Made by a program: the position numbers and the translations under genes. A stretch of 64,000 nt of DNA from Streptomyces bungoensis (GTDB lineage: Bacteria; Actinomycetota; Actinomycetes; Streptomycetales; Streptomycetaceae), in contig NZ_KQ948853.1 in assembly GCF_001514215.1 (NCBI RefSeq), positions 1-64,000 of the forward strand. The letters run 5' to 3'. Every line of letters begins with the position of its first letter. The stretch's first letter is position 1. Positions 17,599 to 27,382 of this stretch are shown one piece after another. Under the pieces are notes generated by a model that searched no databases, was not told where the DNA came from, and worked only from the letters and a program-made list of their open reading frames with translations.

Positions 17599-18656
17599 GC
17601 AGCGCAGTCGTCACCGGAAAGCGTGGCAGCACGCTGCGCAGCGCGAGCCTGCCGAAGTGGTCGCCGTGGGCGATCGCCGCCGGCTCCGTCGCGGCCGCGG
17701 TGGCCATCGGCCTGGGCGCCGGCCTCGGCAGCAAGATCCAGTGGGGTCTGATCGCCGCGGTCCTCTTCATCCTCGGCACCTACGTCATCGCCTCGTGGGT
17801 CGAGGGCCGCCGGCAGGCCAAGGACCGCATCGCCACGTCGCTGGTCTGGGTCGCGTTCCTGCTCGCCGTCGTGCCGCTGGTCTCCCTGATCTGGACCACC
17901 GTCCAGCGCGGCGTGAAGGTCCTGGACGTCTACTTCCTCACGCACTCGATGGGCGTCGTCGCCGACTCCGAGCCGGGCGGCGGCATCTACCACGCGATCA
18001 TCGGCAGCCTGGAGCAGGTCGGCCTCGCCACCCTGATCGGCGCCCCGATCGGCGTGCTCACCGCGATCTACCTGGTGGAGTACGGGCGCGGCGCCCTCGC
18101 CCGCGCGGTCACCTTCTTCGTCGACGTGATGACCGGCATCCCGTCCATCGTCGCGGGTCTGTTCATCCTCAGCCTGATGCTGATGTTCGAGATGCAGCCC
18201 TTCGGCTTCGCCGGATCGCTCGCCCTGGCCATCCTGATGATGCCGGTCGTGGTCCGCTCCACGGAGGAGATGCTCAAGCTCGTCCCGAACGAGCTGCGCG
18301 AGGCCTCCCTGGCGCTCGGCGTGCCGAAGTGGCGCACCATCCTGAAGGTGGTCCTGCCGACCTCCCTCGGCGGCATCACCACCGGCATCATGCTGGCGAT
18401 CGCCCGTATCGCGGGCGAGACCGCGCCGATCCTGCTGCTGGTGTGGGGCAACAGCTTCATCAACAACAACCCCTTCAGCGGCGCGCAGCAGGCGCTCCCG
18501 CTGTACATCTACCAGCAGTACGCGAACAGCTCGGGTTCGACCGCGGCCTACGACCGCGCCTGGGCGGCCTCGCTCACGCTGATCGCCTTCGTGATGATCC
18601 TGAACCTGGTGGCTCGCGGCATCGCCCGCTGGAAGGCCCCCAAGACCGGTCGCTGA
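17595..18656 (+). CDS. pstA: Phosphate ABC transporter permease PstA
   Basis: The 353-residue second permease subunit pairs with PstC. It has an N-terminal hydrophobic pair that is longer than in Escherichia coli PstA, then six membrane helices and the coupling motif R-E-A-S-L-A-L-G-V-P near residues 235-244. The ATG lies within the pstC stop context. PstB follows after 47 bases, completing the operon. Confidence 0.95.
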   Translation: MSSAVVTGKRGSTLRSASLPKWSPWAIAAGSVAAAVAIGLGAGLGSKIQWGLIAAVLFILGTYVIASWVEGRRQAKDRIATSLVWVAFLLAVVPLVSLIWTTVQRGVKVLDVYFLTHSMGVVADSEPGGGIYHAIIGSLEQVGLATLIGAPIGVLTAIYLVEYGRGALARAVTFFVDVMTGIPSIVAGLFILSLMLMFEMQPFGFAGSLALAILMMPVVVRSTEEMLKLVPNELREASLALGVPKWRTILKVVLPTSLGGITTGIMLAIARIAGETAPILLLVWGNSFINNNPFSGAQQALPLYIYQQYANSSGSTAAYDRAWAASLTLIAFVMILNLVARGIARWKAPKTGR

Positions 18657-18703
18657 CGCGGCCATACAGCGACCGAGCTTGAACCTCTGGAAGTGAAGTA
18701 GAC

Positions 18704-19480
18704 ATGGCCAAGCGAATCGACGTAAGCGGACTGACCGCCTACTACGGCTCCCACAAGGCGATCGAGGACATCTCGATGACCGTCGAGCCGCGTTCGGTGA
18801 CGGCGTTCATCGGCCCCTCCGGCTGCGGCAAGTCGACGTTCCTGCGCACCCTCAACCGCATGCACGAGGTCACCCCCGGTGGCCGCGTCGAGGGCAAGGT
18901 GCTGCTGGACGACGAGGACCTGTACGGCAGCGGCGTCGACCCGGTGTCCGTGCGCCGCGAGGTCGGCATGGTGTTCCAGCGGCCGAACCCGTTCCCCACC
19001 ATGTCGATCTACGACAACGTGGCGGCGGGCCTGCGGCTGAACGGCAACTACAAGAAGAGCGAGCTGAGCGACATCGTCGAGAAGTCGCTCAAGGGCGCGA
19101 ACCTCTGGAACGAGGTCAAGGACCGCCTGAACAAGCCCGGCTCGGGTCTGTCCGGCGGTCAGCAGCAGCGGCTGTGCATCGCGCGGGCGATCGCCGTGGA
19201 GCCGAAGGTGCTGCTCATGGACGAGCCGTGCTCCGCCCTGGACCCGATCTCCACCCTCGCCATCGAGGACCTGATCGGTGAGCTCAAGGAGCGCTTCACG
19301 ATCGTCATCGTGACGCACAACATGCAGCAGGCGGCGCGCGTCTCGGACCGTACGGCGTTCTTCAACCTGGCGGCGGTCGGCCAGCCCGGCCGGCTGATCG
19401 AGATCGACGACACCGAGCGGATCTTCTCCAACCCGTCGGTCCAGGCGACGGAGGACTACATCTCCGGCCGCTTCGGCTGA
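18704..19480 (+). CDS. pstB: Phosphate ABC transporter ATP-binding protein PstB
   Basis: This 258-residue ATPase energises PstCA. It shows Walker [10 protein letters not shown] near residue 40, the ABC signature L-S-G-G-Q-Q-Q-R near 149-156 and Walker B V-L-L-M-D-E-P near 168-174, followed by the switch His in T-H-N-M-Q-Q. The length matches the PstB family. A strong bidirectional terminator follows at 19535-19565. Confidence 0.97.
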   Translation: MAKRIDVSGLTAYYGSHKAIEDISMTVEPRSVTAFIGPSGCGKSTFLRTLNRMHEVTPGGRVEGKVLLDDEDLYGSGVDPVSVRREVGMVFQRPNPFPTMSIYDNVAAGLRLNGNYKKSELSDIVEKSLKGANLWNEVKDRLNKPGSGLSGGQQQRLCIARAIAVEPKVLLMDEPCSALDPISTLAIEDLIGELKERFTIVIVTHNMQQAARVSDRTAFFNLAAVGQPGRLIEIDDTERIFSNPSVQATEDYISGRFG

Positions 19481-19534
19481 TCCCCCAAGACCCCTCGCGG
19501 TGCTGCATGGCGGTGCCACCGCGAGGACGCAGGA

Positions 19535-19565
19535 GGGCCCGCCCCCGGCTCCCGGGGGCGGGCCC
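19535..19565. terminator. Bidirectional terminator between pstB and pit
   Basis: GGGCCCGCCCCCGG (19535-19548) and its exact reverse complement (19552-19565) form a 14-bp stem with a three-base loop. It lies between two convergent genes, 54 bases after the pstB stop and 23 bases from the pit stop, so it can serve both directions. Confidence 0.9.
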
Positions 19566-19588
19566 ACCTGCGTTGCGCCTCCGGTCGG

Positions 19589-20587
19589 TTACAGCACCAC
19601 GACGTTGATGACGGCGAAGGCCGTCGCCGCGACCAGGGCGGCCGCCGGCATGGTGATGAACCAGCCCAGGACGATGTTCTTGGCAACACCCCAGCGGACC
19701 GCGTTGACCCGCTTGGTCGCGCCCACGCCCATGATCGCCGAGGTGATGACGTGGGTGGTGGAGATGGGCGCCTTGAACAGGTACGCCGTACCGAACATGA
19801 TCGACGCGCCCGTGGCCTCGGCGGCGAAGCCCTGCGGCGGGTCCAGTTCGATGATCTTGCGGCCCAGGGTGCGCATGATGCGCCAGCCGCCCGCGTAGGT
19901 GCCGAGCGAGAGCATCAGCGCCGAGACGATCTTCACCCAGACCGGGATCGGGTCGCCGAAGGTGCCGTGACCGGAGATCACCAGGGCCATCACGACGACA
20001 CCCATGGTCTTCTGGGCGTCCTGCAGACCGTGGCCGAGGGCCATGCCCGCCGCCGAGACGGTCTGGGCTATGCGGAAGCCGCGCTTGGCCTTGTGCGGGT
20101 TCGACCGGCGGAAGAGCCACATGATCGCCGTCATCACCAGGTAGCCGACGATCAGGCCGACGACCGGGGACAGGAACATCGGAATGATGATCTTGTCGAC
20201 CACGCCGTTCCAGTGGACCGCCGTGCCGCCCGCCAGGGCCGCGCCCACGAGGCCGCCGAACAGTGCGTGCGAGGAGGACGACGGCAGGCCGAAGTACCAG
20301 GTGATCAGGTTCCAGGTGATCGCGCCGACGAGCGCCGCGAAGAGGATCGCCAGCCCCGTGGAGCCGGACGGTGTCTCGATCAGCCCCTCGCTGACGGTCT
20401 TGGCGACCCCCGAGCCGAGGAAGGCACCGGCGAGGTTCATCACCGCGGCCATCGCCAGCGCCGCCCGCGGGGTCAGCGCCCGCGTCGACACCGAGGTGGC
20501 GATCGCGTTCGCCGAGTCGTGAAAGCCGTTCGTATACGTGAAGAGGAGCGCGACCGCGATGGTCACGACCAGGGCGAAGGTGTCCAT
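19589..20587 (-). CDS. pit: Low-affinity inorganic phosphate transporter, Pit family
   Basis: The 332-residue membrane protein has about ten hydrophobic helices and the paired PiT signature G-F-H-D-S-A-N-A near residues 21-28 with a related inverted element in the second half. It should import phosphate (often as metal-phosphate) driven by the proton gradient. It lies seven bases downstream of a PhoU-like gene, forming the usual phoU-like/pit operon. No PHO box was found upstream of that pair. Confidence 0.95.
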   Translation of the reverse strand: MDTFALVVTIAVALLFTYTNGFHDSANAIATSVSTRALTPRAALAMAAVMNLAGAFLGSGVAKTVSEGLIETPSGSTGLAILFAALVGAITWNLITWYFGLPSSSSHALFGGLVGAALAGGTAVHWNGVVDKIIIPMFLSPVVGLIVGYLVMTAIMWLFRRSNPHKAKRGFRIAQTVSAAGMALGHGLQDAQKTMGVVVMALVISGHGTFGDPIPVWVKIVSALMLSLGTYAGGWRIMRTLGRKIIELDPPQGFAAEATGASIMFGTAYLFKAPISTTHVITSAIMGVGATKRVNAVRWGVAKNIVLGWFITMPAAALVAATAFAVINVVVL

Positions 20588-20594
20588 CGACGCC

Positions 20595-21215
20595 TCAGGA
20601 CTCCTTGACGGCGATGGTCTCCACCGTGTTCGCCACGTGCTCGAACGCGTCCGCCGCCTCTTCCAGGACGTCGACGATCTGCTTGAGCTTCAGCACCTCG
20701 ATCGCGTCGTACTTGCCGTTGAAGAGGTGCGCCAGCAGCTTGCGGTGGATCTGGTCCGCCTGGTTCTCCAGCCGGTTGACCTCGATCCAGTACTCGGTGA
20801 GGTTGTCCATGGTGCGCAGGTTCGGCATCGCCTCCGCCGTCAGTTCGGCGGCCCGCGCCAGCACCTCGATCTGCTGCTCGACGCCCTTGGGCAGTTCCTC
20901 GACGTTGTAGAGGACGACCAGGTCGACGGCCTCCTCCATGAAGTCCATGATGTCGTCCAGGGAACCGGCGAGGGCGTAGATGTCCTCGCGGTCGAACGGC
21001 GTGATGAACGAGGAGTTCAGCTGGTGGAAGATCGCGTGCGTGGCGTCGTCACCTGCGTGTTCCGCTGCCCGCATACGCTCTGCGATCTCGGCCCGGGCGG
21101 AGGAGTCCGCCCCGAGCAGTTCCATCAGGAGCTTGGAGCCGGTGACGATGTTGTCCGCGGAAGCGGCGAACATGTCGTAGAAGCTCGTCTCCCTGGGGGT
21201 CAGACGAAAGCGCAC
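20595..21215 (-). CDS. PhoU-like protein (DUF47 family)
   Basis: This 206-residue all-helical protein belongs to the DUF47/PhoU-like family that accompanies Pit transporters and is thought to modulate them. Characteristic segments include E-D-I-Y-A-L-A-G-S-L-D-D-I near residue 81. I chose the GTG at 21215, preceded by GAGGA, which gives the usual family length and start (M-R-F-R-L-T-P). A start at 21263 would add a non-conserved leader. It is coupled to pit. Confidence 0.92.
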   Translation of the reverse strand: MRFRLTPRETSFYDMFAASADNIVTGSKLLMELLGADSSARAEIAERMRAAEHAGDDATHAIFHQLNSSFITPFDREDIYALAGSLDDIMDFMEEAVDLVVLYNVEELPKGVEQQIEVLARAAELTAEAMPNLRTMDNLTEYWIEVNRLENQADQIHRKLLAHLFNGKYDAIEVLKLKQIVDVLEEAADAFEHVANTVETIAVKES

Positions 21216-21370
21216 GTGGGGTCCTCGGGGTGCTTCGGTTTCGGTCAGGCTGATGGTAGGCACATCATCCGGCCACGGCTATCGGGCCGTCCCCCAGTGT
21301 CGCCCATCGGACAGACTGCTCGGCACGGGGGCACAGCAAAGCCCTGCTACCCCGGAAAATTCGTTACGAT

Positions 21371-21387
21371 ATACCCGCCAGGGGTAT
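21371..21387 (+). promoter_or_regulatory. CsoR operator
   Basis: ATACCC (21371-21376) and GGGTAT (21382-21387) flank five bases, the pattern known for CsoR binding sites. It lies 34 bases upstream of the csoR start and immediately follows a TACGAT -10-like box at 21365-21370. Autorepression relieved by Cu(I) is the likely mode. Confidence 0.85.
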
Positions 21388-21421
21388 GTATCGACCGCTC
21401 GTCCCGAGATGGAGGCCCGCG

Positions 21422-21727
21422 ATGACGACGACCGAGGCCGGCGCCACGCACGGTTACCACAAGCAGAAGGACGAGCACCTCAAGCGGCTGCGCCGCATCG
21501 AGGGCCAGATCCGCGGCCTGCAGCGCATGGTCGACGAGGACACGTACTGCATCGACATACTCACGCAGGTCTCCGCGTCGACCAAGGCCCTCCAGGCGTT
21601 CGCCCTCCAGCTGCTGGAGGAGCACCTGCGGCACTGCGTGGCGGACGCGGCCGTCAGGGGCGGGGACGAGATCGACGCGAAGGTGGACGAGGCGACCAAG
21701 GCGATCGGCCGCCTGCTGCGCACCTGA
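21422..21727 (+). CDS. csoR: Copper-sensing repressor CsoR
   Basis: The 101-residue helical protein belongs to the CsoR/RcnR family. The Cu(I) ligand triad Cys43, His68 and Cys72 is intact with canonical spacing, which favours copper sensing over nickel, cobalt or formaldehyde sensing. The family motif R-L-R-R-I-E-G-Q-I-R-G lies at residues 22-32. The ATG at 21422 gives the family length. No copper ATPase or CopZ gene is adjacent, so its main targets are probably elsewhere. Confidence 0.93.
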   Translation: MTTTEAGATHGYHKQKDEHLKRLRRIEGQIRGLQRMVDEDTYCIDILTQVSASTKALQAFALQLLEEHLRHCVADAAVRGGDEIDAKVDEATKAIGRLLRT

Positions 21728-21751
21728 GCGGTGCCCGCCGCCGGGCTCGGC

Positions 21752-21919
21752 TCAGGCCGGATTGCGTTCCTCGGCGACCCGCAGGACCTGGTCGATGCTC
21801 TCCAGGCTCAGCCGGTCCTCGGCGGCCGAGGCGGCGATCATCAGCTCCCCGCACAGCTCGATCTCGGCGAGGGCCACGTGGTCCTGTACTGCCGTACCGC
21901 CGACCGGAGCCACGCGCAT
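21752..21919 (-). CDS. Small conserved hypothetical protein
   Basis: A 55-codon frame runs leftward from ATG at 21919 to TGA at 21752, convergent with csoR. The protein is acidic and helical, with a single Cys in E-L-C-G-E-L-M-I-A-A and a C-terminal D-Q-V-L-R-V segment. I recall similar small proteins in many Streptomyces genomes, and codon use here has the expected third-position G/C bias. A GTG directly upstream (21922) is an alternative start. Function is unknown. Confidence 0.6.
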   Translation of the reverse strand: MRVAPVGGTAVQDHVALAEIELCGELMIAASAAEDRLSLESIDQVLRVAEERNPA

Positions 21920-22014
21920 CACCTCGTCTCTGCCGTCACCGACTTCCTAGAGTAGGCAGGGCCCCACACCCCGCGCATGGCACGGACGGGCTAGTTCAAG
22001 GGTGGCGTCCCGGA

Positions 22015-22869
22015 CTAGTGCGCCGGCTGGTTCTCGGCGATGCGGCCCGCGTAGATGTCCCGCGGGCTCGGCAGGCGTACGTCGACGGGCGTGCCGAACT
22101 CGTACAGCAGGGTCGTCGAGGCGACCGCCACGGCGGTCTTCTCGCGGCCGTTGACGAAGCTGAAGTGCTGGCGCAGCTTGCGGATGCGGCCCTCGTCGTC
22201 GAGGTAGGCGTCGAACGGGACCTCCGCCGCGGCGAACCCCCTCGCCGCCGCCCGCAGGGGCGCCCGGTTCTCCGCCGACGCCGCGTCCGCGGCCCGGTTC
22301 AGGTCGGCCGTCCCCCGGTAGTGCCGCACCTGGGTCCCGCCGACCTCGGTGCGCCCCACGAGCCGCGCGCTGCGCGTCCCGCGCAGCACCTCGGCGGCGG
22401 CGTACGGGTCGGTCGCGCCGCCGGTGACGAGGTTGCCGTCGGAGAGCGTCGAGGTGTCCACCCGCACCCACTTGTCGGCGGGCACCCCGGCGCCCCGGTT
22501 CTTCATGAACAGGGCTCCGGGCGCGAGGAGTTCGGTGATGGGCCGGTGCTCGGACGCGCCCGCGGGGTCCTCCGGGAGCACGACGGTCAGCTGTCCGAGA
22601 CGCCTGGTGTAGTCGTAGACGCCCTTGCCGCGGATGGTGACCCGGGTGCCGCCGGTCGCCATCTCCATCGACGTGCCGGCCTTGGAGCTGCCCGCGCCGC
22701 GCAGGGTGTCGGCCGCGTGCCGCAGGACGATGACCGCGTCACCGCCCGCCCCCGCGACGCCCTCGGCGGCGGCCCGGCGAGTGCACCCGCCGGCGGCCGT
22801 CCCCAGCCCGAGCACGAGCCCCAGCGCGACGACCGTCCTGCCCGCGCGCCTGCAATGCCGCCGATCCAT
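22015..22869 (-). CDS. Putative LppX/LprG-like lipoprotein
   Basis: This 284-residue lipoprotein has a basic N-terminus, a hydrophobic core and a lipobox ending in A-A-G-G-C near residue 29. The mature part is rich in beta-strand-like segments and contains a K-W-V-R-V-D-T pattern like that seen in the LppX/LprG lipid-binding superfamily. It may bind a hydrophobic ligand at the cell surface. I chose ATG at 22869 because it gives a typical signal; ATG at 22902 would extend the leader by 11 residues. No operon partner is evident. Confidence 0.75.
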   Translation of the reverse strand: MDRRHCRRAGRTVVALGLVLGLGTAAGGCTRRAAAEGVAGAGGDAVIVLRHAADTLRGAGSSKAGTSMEMATGGTRVTIRGKGVYDYTRRLGQLTVVLPEDPAGASEHRPITELLAPGALFMKNRGAGVPADKWVRVDTSTLSDGNLVTGGATDPYAAAEVLRGTRSARLVGRTEVGGTQVRHYRGTADLNRAADAASAENRAPLRAAARGFAAAEVPFDAYLDDEGRIRKLRQHFSFVNGREKTAVAVASTTLLYEFGTPVDVRLPSPRDIYAGRIAENQPAH

Positions 22870-23005
22870 CGCCTGCCAACCCCCAGCCGGTACGTCCGTC
22901 ACGGGCCCCCTGTCGTTCCGGTTAACGACCGGTAGGGAGTGCCGTCACGCGTCGGCCCACGGCCGGGCCAACCCTTGACCCCGTGTTGCCGGTACCGTGG
23001 TTTCC

Positions 23006-23185
23006 GTGGCGCAGGCGGACGGGCCGGAACGGGCCCGGCAGATGCAGGGGCAGGAACACCTCACGACGACGAGCGAACAGGGCCGCTTCTGCGTGGCCCG
23101 CTGCACCTGCGGCTGGCGCGGGCCGGCCCGCAGGGCCCGCAGCCAGGCCAGGACGGACGCGGAGGGCCACGCGGTGGGCGCCTAG
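23006..23185 (+). CDS. Small Cys-containing protein
   Basis: This 59-residue basic protein contains a compact C-V-A-R-C-T-C-G-W cluster near residues 29-37, which could bind a metal, but only three cysteines are present. The GTG at 23006 sits seven bases after a TACCGT box at 22993-22998, suggesting a leaderless start; GTG at 22997 would overlap that box. Its stop overlaps the convergent hypothetical gene by four bases. Function is unknown. Confidence 0.6.
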   Translation: MAQADGPERARQMQGQEHLTTTSEQGRFCVARCTCGWRGPARRARSQARTDAEGHAVGA

Positions 23186-23568
23186 CGCCTGTCCGGCGGC
23201 ACTTGGGGCGGCGTCACGGCGTCGAACAGCGGCCAGCCGTCCACCTCCGCCGTCCCCGCCGCGGGAAACACCCCACGGGCCAGGGCCTCGTCCAGCAACG
23301 CCCGTACGCTGCCGGGTTCGTGCAGGTTCAGGTACTGCCGGTCGGTGAGGCGCACCGCCGCGCCCTCGTCGAAGTAGCCGTCGGCGACGGCCCGGCCGGG
23401 TCCGGGCCGGAAGACCAGACGCAGACGGGCCGGGCTTCCCGCCCGCCACAGTGTCACCGTGCTGCCGCACCCCGGGTAGCCCCGCACCCGGTCGTGCCGG
23501 TGCCCGAAGCACCAGCCGTACACCGTGCCGCCCACCACCAGACGGCGGACCCTGCGCCTGCTCCCCAC
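23182..23568 (-). CDS. Conserved hypothetical protein in the ppk operon
   Basis: This 128-residue protein is not recognised. It is basic at the N-terminus, contains Y-G-W-C-F-G-H-R-H-D and Y-P-G-C-G-S segments with Cys and His that might bind a metal, and has a Pro-rich end. It starts nine bases after the Nudix stop, so it is probably the last gene of the leftward ppk-CHAD-Nudix unit, which is the only hint to its role. Confidence 0.65.
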   Translation of the reverse strand: MGSRRRVRRLVVGGTVYGWCFGHRHDRVRGYPGCGSTVTLWRAGSPARLRLVFRPGPGRAVADGYFDEGAAVRLTDRQYLNLHEPGSVRALLDEALARGVFPAAGTAEVDGWPLFDAVTPPQVPPDRR

Positions 23569-23577
23569 GGCGGCACC

Positions 23578-23997
23578 CTAGACGCCGCGGTGCCCGAGGT
23601 GCTCGACGAGGGCGTCCACCAGGTCGCGGTCGCGGGGCTGGGTCAGCCGGCCGCGGGCGGCCGAGGGGGACAGCCACAGGATCCGGTCGACCTCGTCGGT
23701 CGGGGTGAAGCGGCCCGCGATGGCCTCGGCCGCCCAGTAACGCACCTGTTTGGGGCGGTCGTTGGCCCGGTAGCGCAGGGTCGGCAGCTCGGCGCCCGGC
23801 TCGGCCCTGTGCCCCGTCTCCTCCTCGACCTCGCGCAGGGCGCCCGCGAGCGCGTCCTCACCCTGCTTCAGCTTGCCCTTGGGGTGCGACCAGTCGTCGT
23901 ACCTGGGCCGGTGGACGAGACACAGCTCCAGCCGGCCGTCCACCGGCGAACGGCGCCACAGGACGCACCCGGCTGCCTGGACCGTCGTGTCGTTCAC
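23578..23997 (-). CDS. Nudix hydrolase
   Basis: The 139-residue protein carries a full Nudix box starting G-K-L-K-Q-G-E and ending R-E-V-E-E-E-T-G (about residues 40-62), which binds Mg2+ and cleaves a nucleoside diphosphate linked to another group. An N-terminal His in L-V-H-R-P could participate in catalysis. It follows the CHAD gene by nine bases. The position downstream of polyphosphate genes suggests a role in nucleotide or polyphosphate-linked housekeeping, but the substrate is not determined. Confidence 0.92.
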   Translation of the reverse strand: MNDTTVQAAGCVLWRRSPVDGRLELCLVHRPRYDDWSHPKGKLKQGEDALAGALREVEEETGHRAEPGAELPTLRYRANDRPKQVRYWAAEAIAGRFTPTDEVDRILWLSPSAARGRLTQPRDRDLVDALVEHLGHRGV

Positions 23998-24006
23998 GCC
24001 GCCTCC

Positions 24007-25173
24007 TCAGGGTGCGCCGACCGTCGCCTTCTGCCACGCCTGCTGGAAGGCGAACCTGGCCGCCTCCACCTCGTGCCGCTGGTCGGCGTGGAGCACGCCG
24101 AGGGCGTACGCCGTCGCCGGGGCGATGCGCGGCGTGCGGGCCGCCTGGGCCGCCGCCGCGGCCGCCTCCGAGGCGTCCCGGTGCCGGTTGAGGGCCTGGC
24201 CCGCCGTCAGCAGGCGTACGTCGGCGGGGCGGTCGGCGCCGTGCAGCACCTCGCGGGCGTACCGGTGCAGGCGCAGCAGCAGGCGGACCTGGTGCCAGGG
24301 GCCGTCCTGGGGGTGCGGGGACGGGTCCGGGGACAGGCCGTGCACCAGGGCCTCCGCGTTGTAGGGGTGGCCCGCGGTGACCAGGGGCAGGGCGGTGACC
24401 GCGTTCGCGAGGCGCTCCTCGGCGGCGGCCGCGAGGGGGTGCAGGTCGGTGCCGGCGGCGGGGGTGAGCGGGACCTCGCTCGCGAGGACGGCCACCTTGT
24501 CGGCGACCGCGTGGAAGCGGGAGGAGCCGAGCGCCTGCAGCGCCGTGGAGTGGGCGCGGGTCCGGGCGAGCGTGAGCTGGCGCTCCAGCAGCGCGCCCGC
24601 CTTCGCCGCGCCCACGGTGAGGGTGCCGCGCTCGGGGGTGGGGGGCGGCTGGGCGGGGCCGCCGGCGGGCACGAGCGCCGCCTGCAGGGGGACGGGTGCC
24701 CCCGCCGCGGCGGGGGTGCGGCTGCCCGCGGCCACGGGGGCCGGCCGGCCGCCCGCGCCGCCCGGCGCGGTCGCCGCGCCGCGCCGGCCCGTCCCCTGCC
24801 CCGGGAACACCGTCACGCCCGACAGCCGGTGCAGGGCCAGCAGCAGCCGTTGCAGGCGGGCCTCGTAGGCGTGCTCGAGGCCCAGTGTGCCCGACACCCA
24901 GGCCAGTTCCGGCCGCATGTCCTCCGACCAGTCCGCCTCCAGCAGGGGGCGGAAGGTGTGCAGGCTGGCGCTGATGCGGCGGGCCGAGCGGCGCAGGGCC
25001 CGGGCCGCGTCGACGGACTCCTCCGCGCCGCTCCCCGCGGCGGCGCCGGTCTCCCGGTGCAGCCGCAGGGCGCGGAGGAACTCGGTGGCCTGGGCACGCA
25101 GGTAACCCGCGAGGGCGTCCGCCGTCACCGCCGGGGCCGTGGGGTCCGTCGGGTCAAGGTGTTGCTGTGCCAC
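24007..25173 (-). CDS. CHAD domain protein
   Basis: This 388-residue helical protein contains a CHAD domain, a family that binds polyphosphate through conserved basic residues such as those in [10 protein letters not shown] and [10 protein letters not shown]. The domain is interrupted near residues 130-185 by a long Ala/Gly/Pro-rich insertion. The start overlaps the ppk stop by 20 bases, indicating coupling. A role in localising or protecting polyphosphate is inferred from the family and from its neighbour. Confidence 0.9.
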   Translation of the reverse strand: MAQQHLDPTDPTAPAVTADALAGYLRAQATEFLRALRLHRETGAAAGSGAEESVDAARALRRSARRISASLHTFRPLLEADWSEDMRPELAWVSGTLGLEHAYEARLQRLLLALHRLSGVTVFPGQGTGRRGAATAPGGAGGRPAPVAAGSRTPAAAGAPVPLQAALVPAGGPAQPPPTPERGTLTVGAAKAGALLERQLTLARTRAHSTALQALGSSRFHAVADKVAVLASEVPLTPAAGTDLHPLAAAAEERLANAVTALPLVTAGHPYNAEALVHGLSPDPSPHPQDGPWHQVRLLLRLHRYAREVLHGADRPADVRLLTAGQALNRHRDASEAAAAAAQAARTPRIAPATAYALGVLHADQRHEVEAARFAFQQAWQKATVGAP

Positions 25174-27382
25174 GCCGGCGCCTCCGGGCGTCTATGAGCA
25201 TCTCCTGGATGTTGCGCAGGGGCTGTCCGTCCGCGTCGGTCGCGTGCCGGGTCCACTCGCCGTCGGGGCCGAGGTGCCAGGAGGCGGTGGTGTCGGACAT
25301 GCCGGTGTCGAGCAGCCGGTTCAGGGCCGCCCTGTGGGCCGGGTCGGTGACCCGGACCAGGGCCTCTATCCGGCGGTCGAGATTGCGGTGCATCATGTCG
25401 GCGCTTCCGATCCAGACCTCCGGTTCGCCGCCGTTGCCGAAGGCGAACACCCGGGAGTGCTCCAGGAAGCGGCCGAGGATCGAGCGGACCCTGATGTTCT
25501 CCGACAGGCCCGCGACGCCCGGGCGCACCGCGCAGATGCCGCGCACCCACACGTCCACCGGCACGCCCGCCTGGGAGGCCCGGTACAGGGCGTCGATGAT
25601 CGCCTCGTCCACCATCGAGTTGACCTTGATGCGGATGAACGCGGGGCGTCCGGCGCGGTGGTGCTGGGCCTCCTTGTCGATGCGGGCGATCAGGCCGTCG
25701 CGCAGGGACTTGGGGGCGACCAGCAGCCGGCGGTAGGTCTCGCGGCGGGAGTAGCCGGAGAGCCGGTTGAACAGGTCGGAGAGGTCGGCGCCGACCTGCG
25801 GGTCGGCGGTGAGCAGGCCGAGGTCCTCGTACAGCCGGGCGGTCTTCGGGTGGTAGTTGCCGGTGCCGACGTGGCTGTAGCGGCGCAGGGTGTCGTCGCC
25901 CTCCTGGCGGACCACCAGGGACAGCTTGCAGTGGGTCTTCAGACCGACCAGGCCGTAGACGACGTGGCAGCCGGCCTCCTCCAGCTTGCGCGCCCACTTG
26001 ATGTTGGCGTGCTCGTCGAAGCGGGCCTTGATCTCGACGAGGACCAGCACCTGCTTGCCGGACTCGGCGGCGTCGATGAGCGCGTCGACTATGGGGGAGT
26101 CGCCGGAGGTGCGGTACAGCGTCTGCTTGATGGCCAGGACGTCCGGGTCGGCCGCCGCCTGCTCCAGGAAGGCCTGGACGGAGGTGGAGAACGAGTCGTA
26201 GGGGTGGTGCAGGAGCACGTCCCGGGTACGCAGGGCGGCGAAGATGTCGGGCGCGGACGCCGACTCCACCTCGGCCAGGTCGCGGTGGGTGCCCGCCACG
26301 AACTTGCGGTACTTCAGCTCCGGCCGGTCGAGGCTGTGGATGCGGAAGAGGCCGGTGAGGTCCAGGGGACCGGGCAGCGGGTAGACCTCGGCCTCGGAGA
26401 TCTTCAGCTCGCGCACCAGCAGGTCGAGCACCTCGCGGTCGATGGACTCCTCGACCTCCAGGCGCACCGGCGGGCCGAAGCGGCGCCGCATGAGCTCCTT
26501 CTCCAGGGCCTGCAGGAGGTTCTCGGTGTCGTCCTCCTCGACCTCGAGGTCCTCGTTGCGGGTGAGCCGGAAGGCGTGGTGCTCGAGCACCTCCATGCCC
26601 GGGAAGAGCTCCTCGAGGTGGGCGGCGATGACGTCCTCGATGGGGACGTACCGGCCGGGGGAGCTCTCCAGGAAGCGGTTCAGCAGCGGCGGCACCTTCA
26701 CCCGCGCGAAGTGGGTGTGGCCGCTGACCGGGTTGCGCACGACGACGGCCAGGTTCAGGGAGAGGCCGGAGATGTACGGGAACGGGTGCGCGGGGTCCAC
26801 GGCCAGCGGGGTCAGGACGGGGAAGATCCGGTGCCGGAACAGGGTGAACAGCCGGGCCTGCTCCTTCTCGGTCAGCTCGTTCCAGCGGACCAGGTGGATG
26901 CCCTCCTCCGCGAGTGCGGGGGCGACGTCCTCGTGGTAGCAGGCGGCGTGCCGGGCCATGAGCTCGCGGGAGCGGGCCCAGATCATCTCCAGCACCTCGC
27001 GGGGCTGCAGGCCGGAGGCGGAGCGGGTGGCGACGCCGGTGGCGATGCGCCGCTTCAGGCCGGCGACCCGGACCATGAAGAACTCGTCCAGGTTGCTGGC
27101 GAAGATCGCCAGGAAGTTGGCCCGCTCCAGCAGGGGGGTGTCGGGGTCCTCGGCCAGCTCCAGGACCCGCTCGTTGAAGGCGAGCCAGCTGCGCTCCCGG
27201 TCGAGGAAACGACCCTGCGGCAGCGGAGCCCCCTCGCCCGCCGAGTCCTCGTAGGCGTCGAGGTCGGCGTCGATGTCGGGTTCGAGGTCGGAGACGGCGG
27301 CGGCCACGGTGTGCGGGCGGTGCGCGGCGATGGAGCCCACGGAGGGCTGCGTGTGCTGAACCTCGGCGTCTGGCTGACTCAT
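25154..27382 (-). CDS. ppk: Polyphosphate kinase 1
   Basis: The 742-residue enzyme reversibly polymerises the terminal phosphate of ATP into polyphosphate. After an acidic N-terminal extension of about 60 residues, the family domains follow in order, including [14 protein letters not shown] at the N-domain start and [10 protein letters not shown], whose His corresponds to the phosphorylated active-site His. ATG at 27382 was chosen because the longer frame would start within low-complexity DNA. No convincing PHO box was seen upstream. It leads the ppk-CHAD-Nudix operon. Confidence 0.96.
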   Translation of the reverse strand: MSQPDAEVQHTQPSVGSIAAHRPHTVAAAVSDLEPDIDADLDAYEDSAGEGAPLPQGRFLDRERSWLAFNERVLELAEDPDTPLLERANFLAIFASNLDEFFMVRVAGLKRRIATGVATRSASGLQPREVLEMIWARSRELMARHAACYHEDVAPALAEEGIHLVRWNELTEKEQARLFTLFRHRIFPVLTPLAVDPAHPFPYISGLSLNLAVVVRNPVSGHTHFARVKVPPLLNRFLESSPGRYVPIEDVIAAHLEELFPGMEVLEHHAFRLTRNEDLEVEEDDTENLLQALEKELMRRRFGPPVRLEVEESIDREVLDLLVRELKISEAEVYPLPGPLDLTGLFRIHSLDRPELKYRKFVAGTHRDLAEVESASAPDIFAALRTRDVLLHHPYDSFSTSVQAFLEQAAADPDVLAIKQTLYRTSGDSPIVDALIDAAESGKQVLVLVEIKARFDEHANIKWARKLEEAGCHVVYGLVGLKTHCKLSLVVRQEGDDTLRRYSHVGTGNYHPKTARLYEDLGLLTADPQVGADLSDLFNRLSGYSRRETYRRLLVAPKSLRDGLIARIDKEAQHHRAGRPAFIRIKVNSMVDEAIIDALYRASQAGVPVDVWVRGICAVRPGVAGLSENIRVRSILGRFLEHSRVFAFGNGGEPEVWIGSADMMHRNLDRRIEALVRVTDPAHRAALNRLLDTGMSDTTASWHLGPDGEWTRHATDADGQPLRNIQEMLIDARRRRRGTATP

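Noticed and set aside
21216..21370. Possible PHO box upstream of the phoU-like/pit operon
   Set aside because: No GTTCACC-type repeats were found on the relevant strand.
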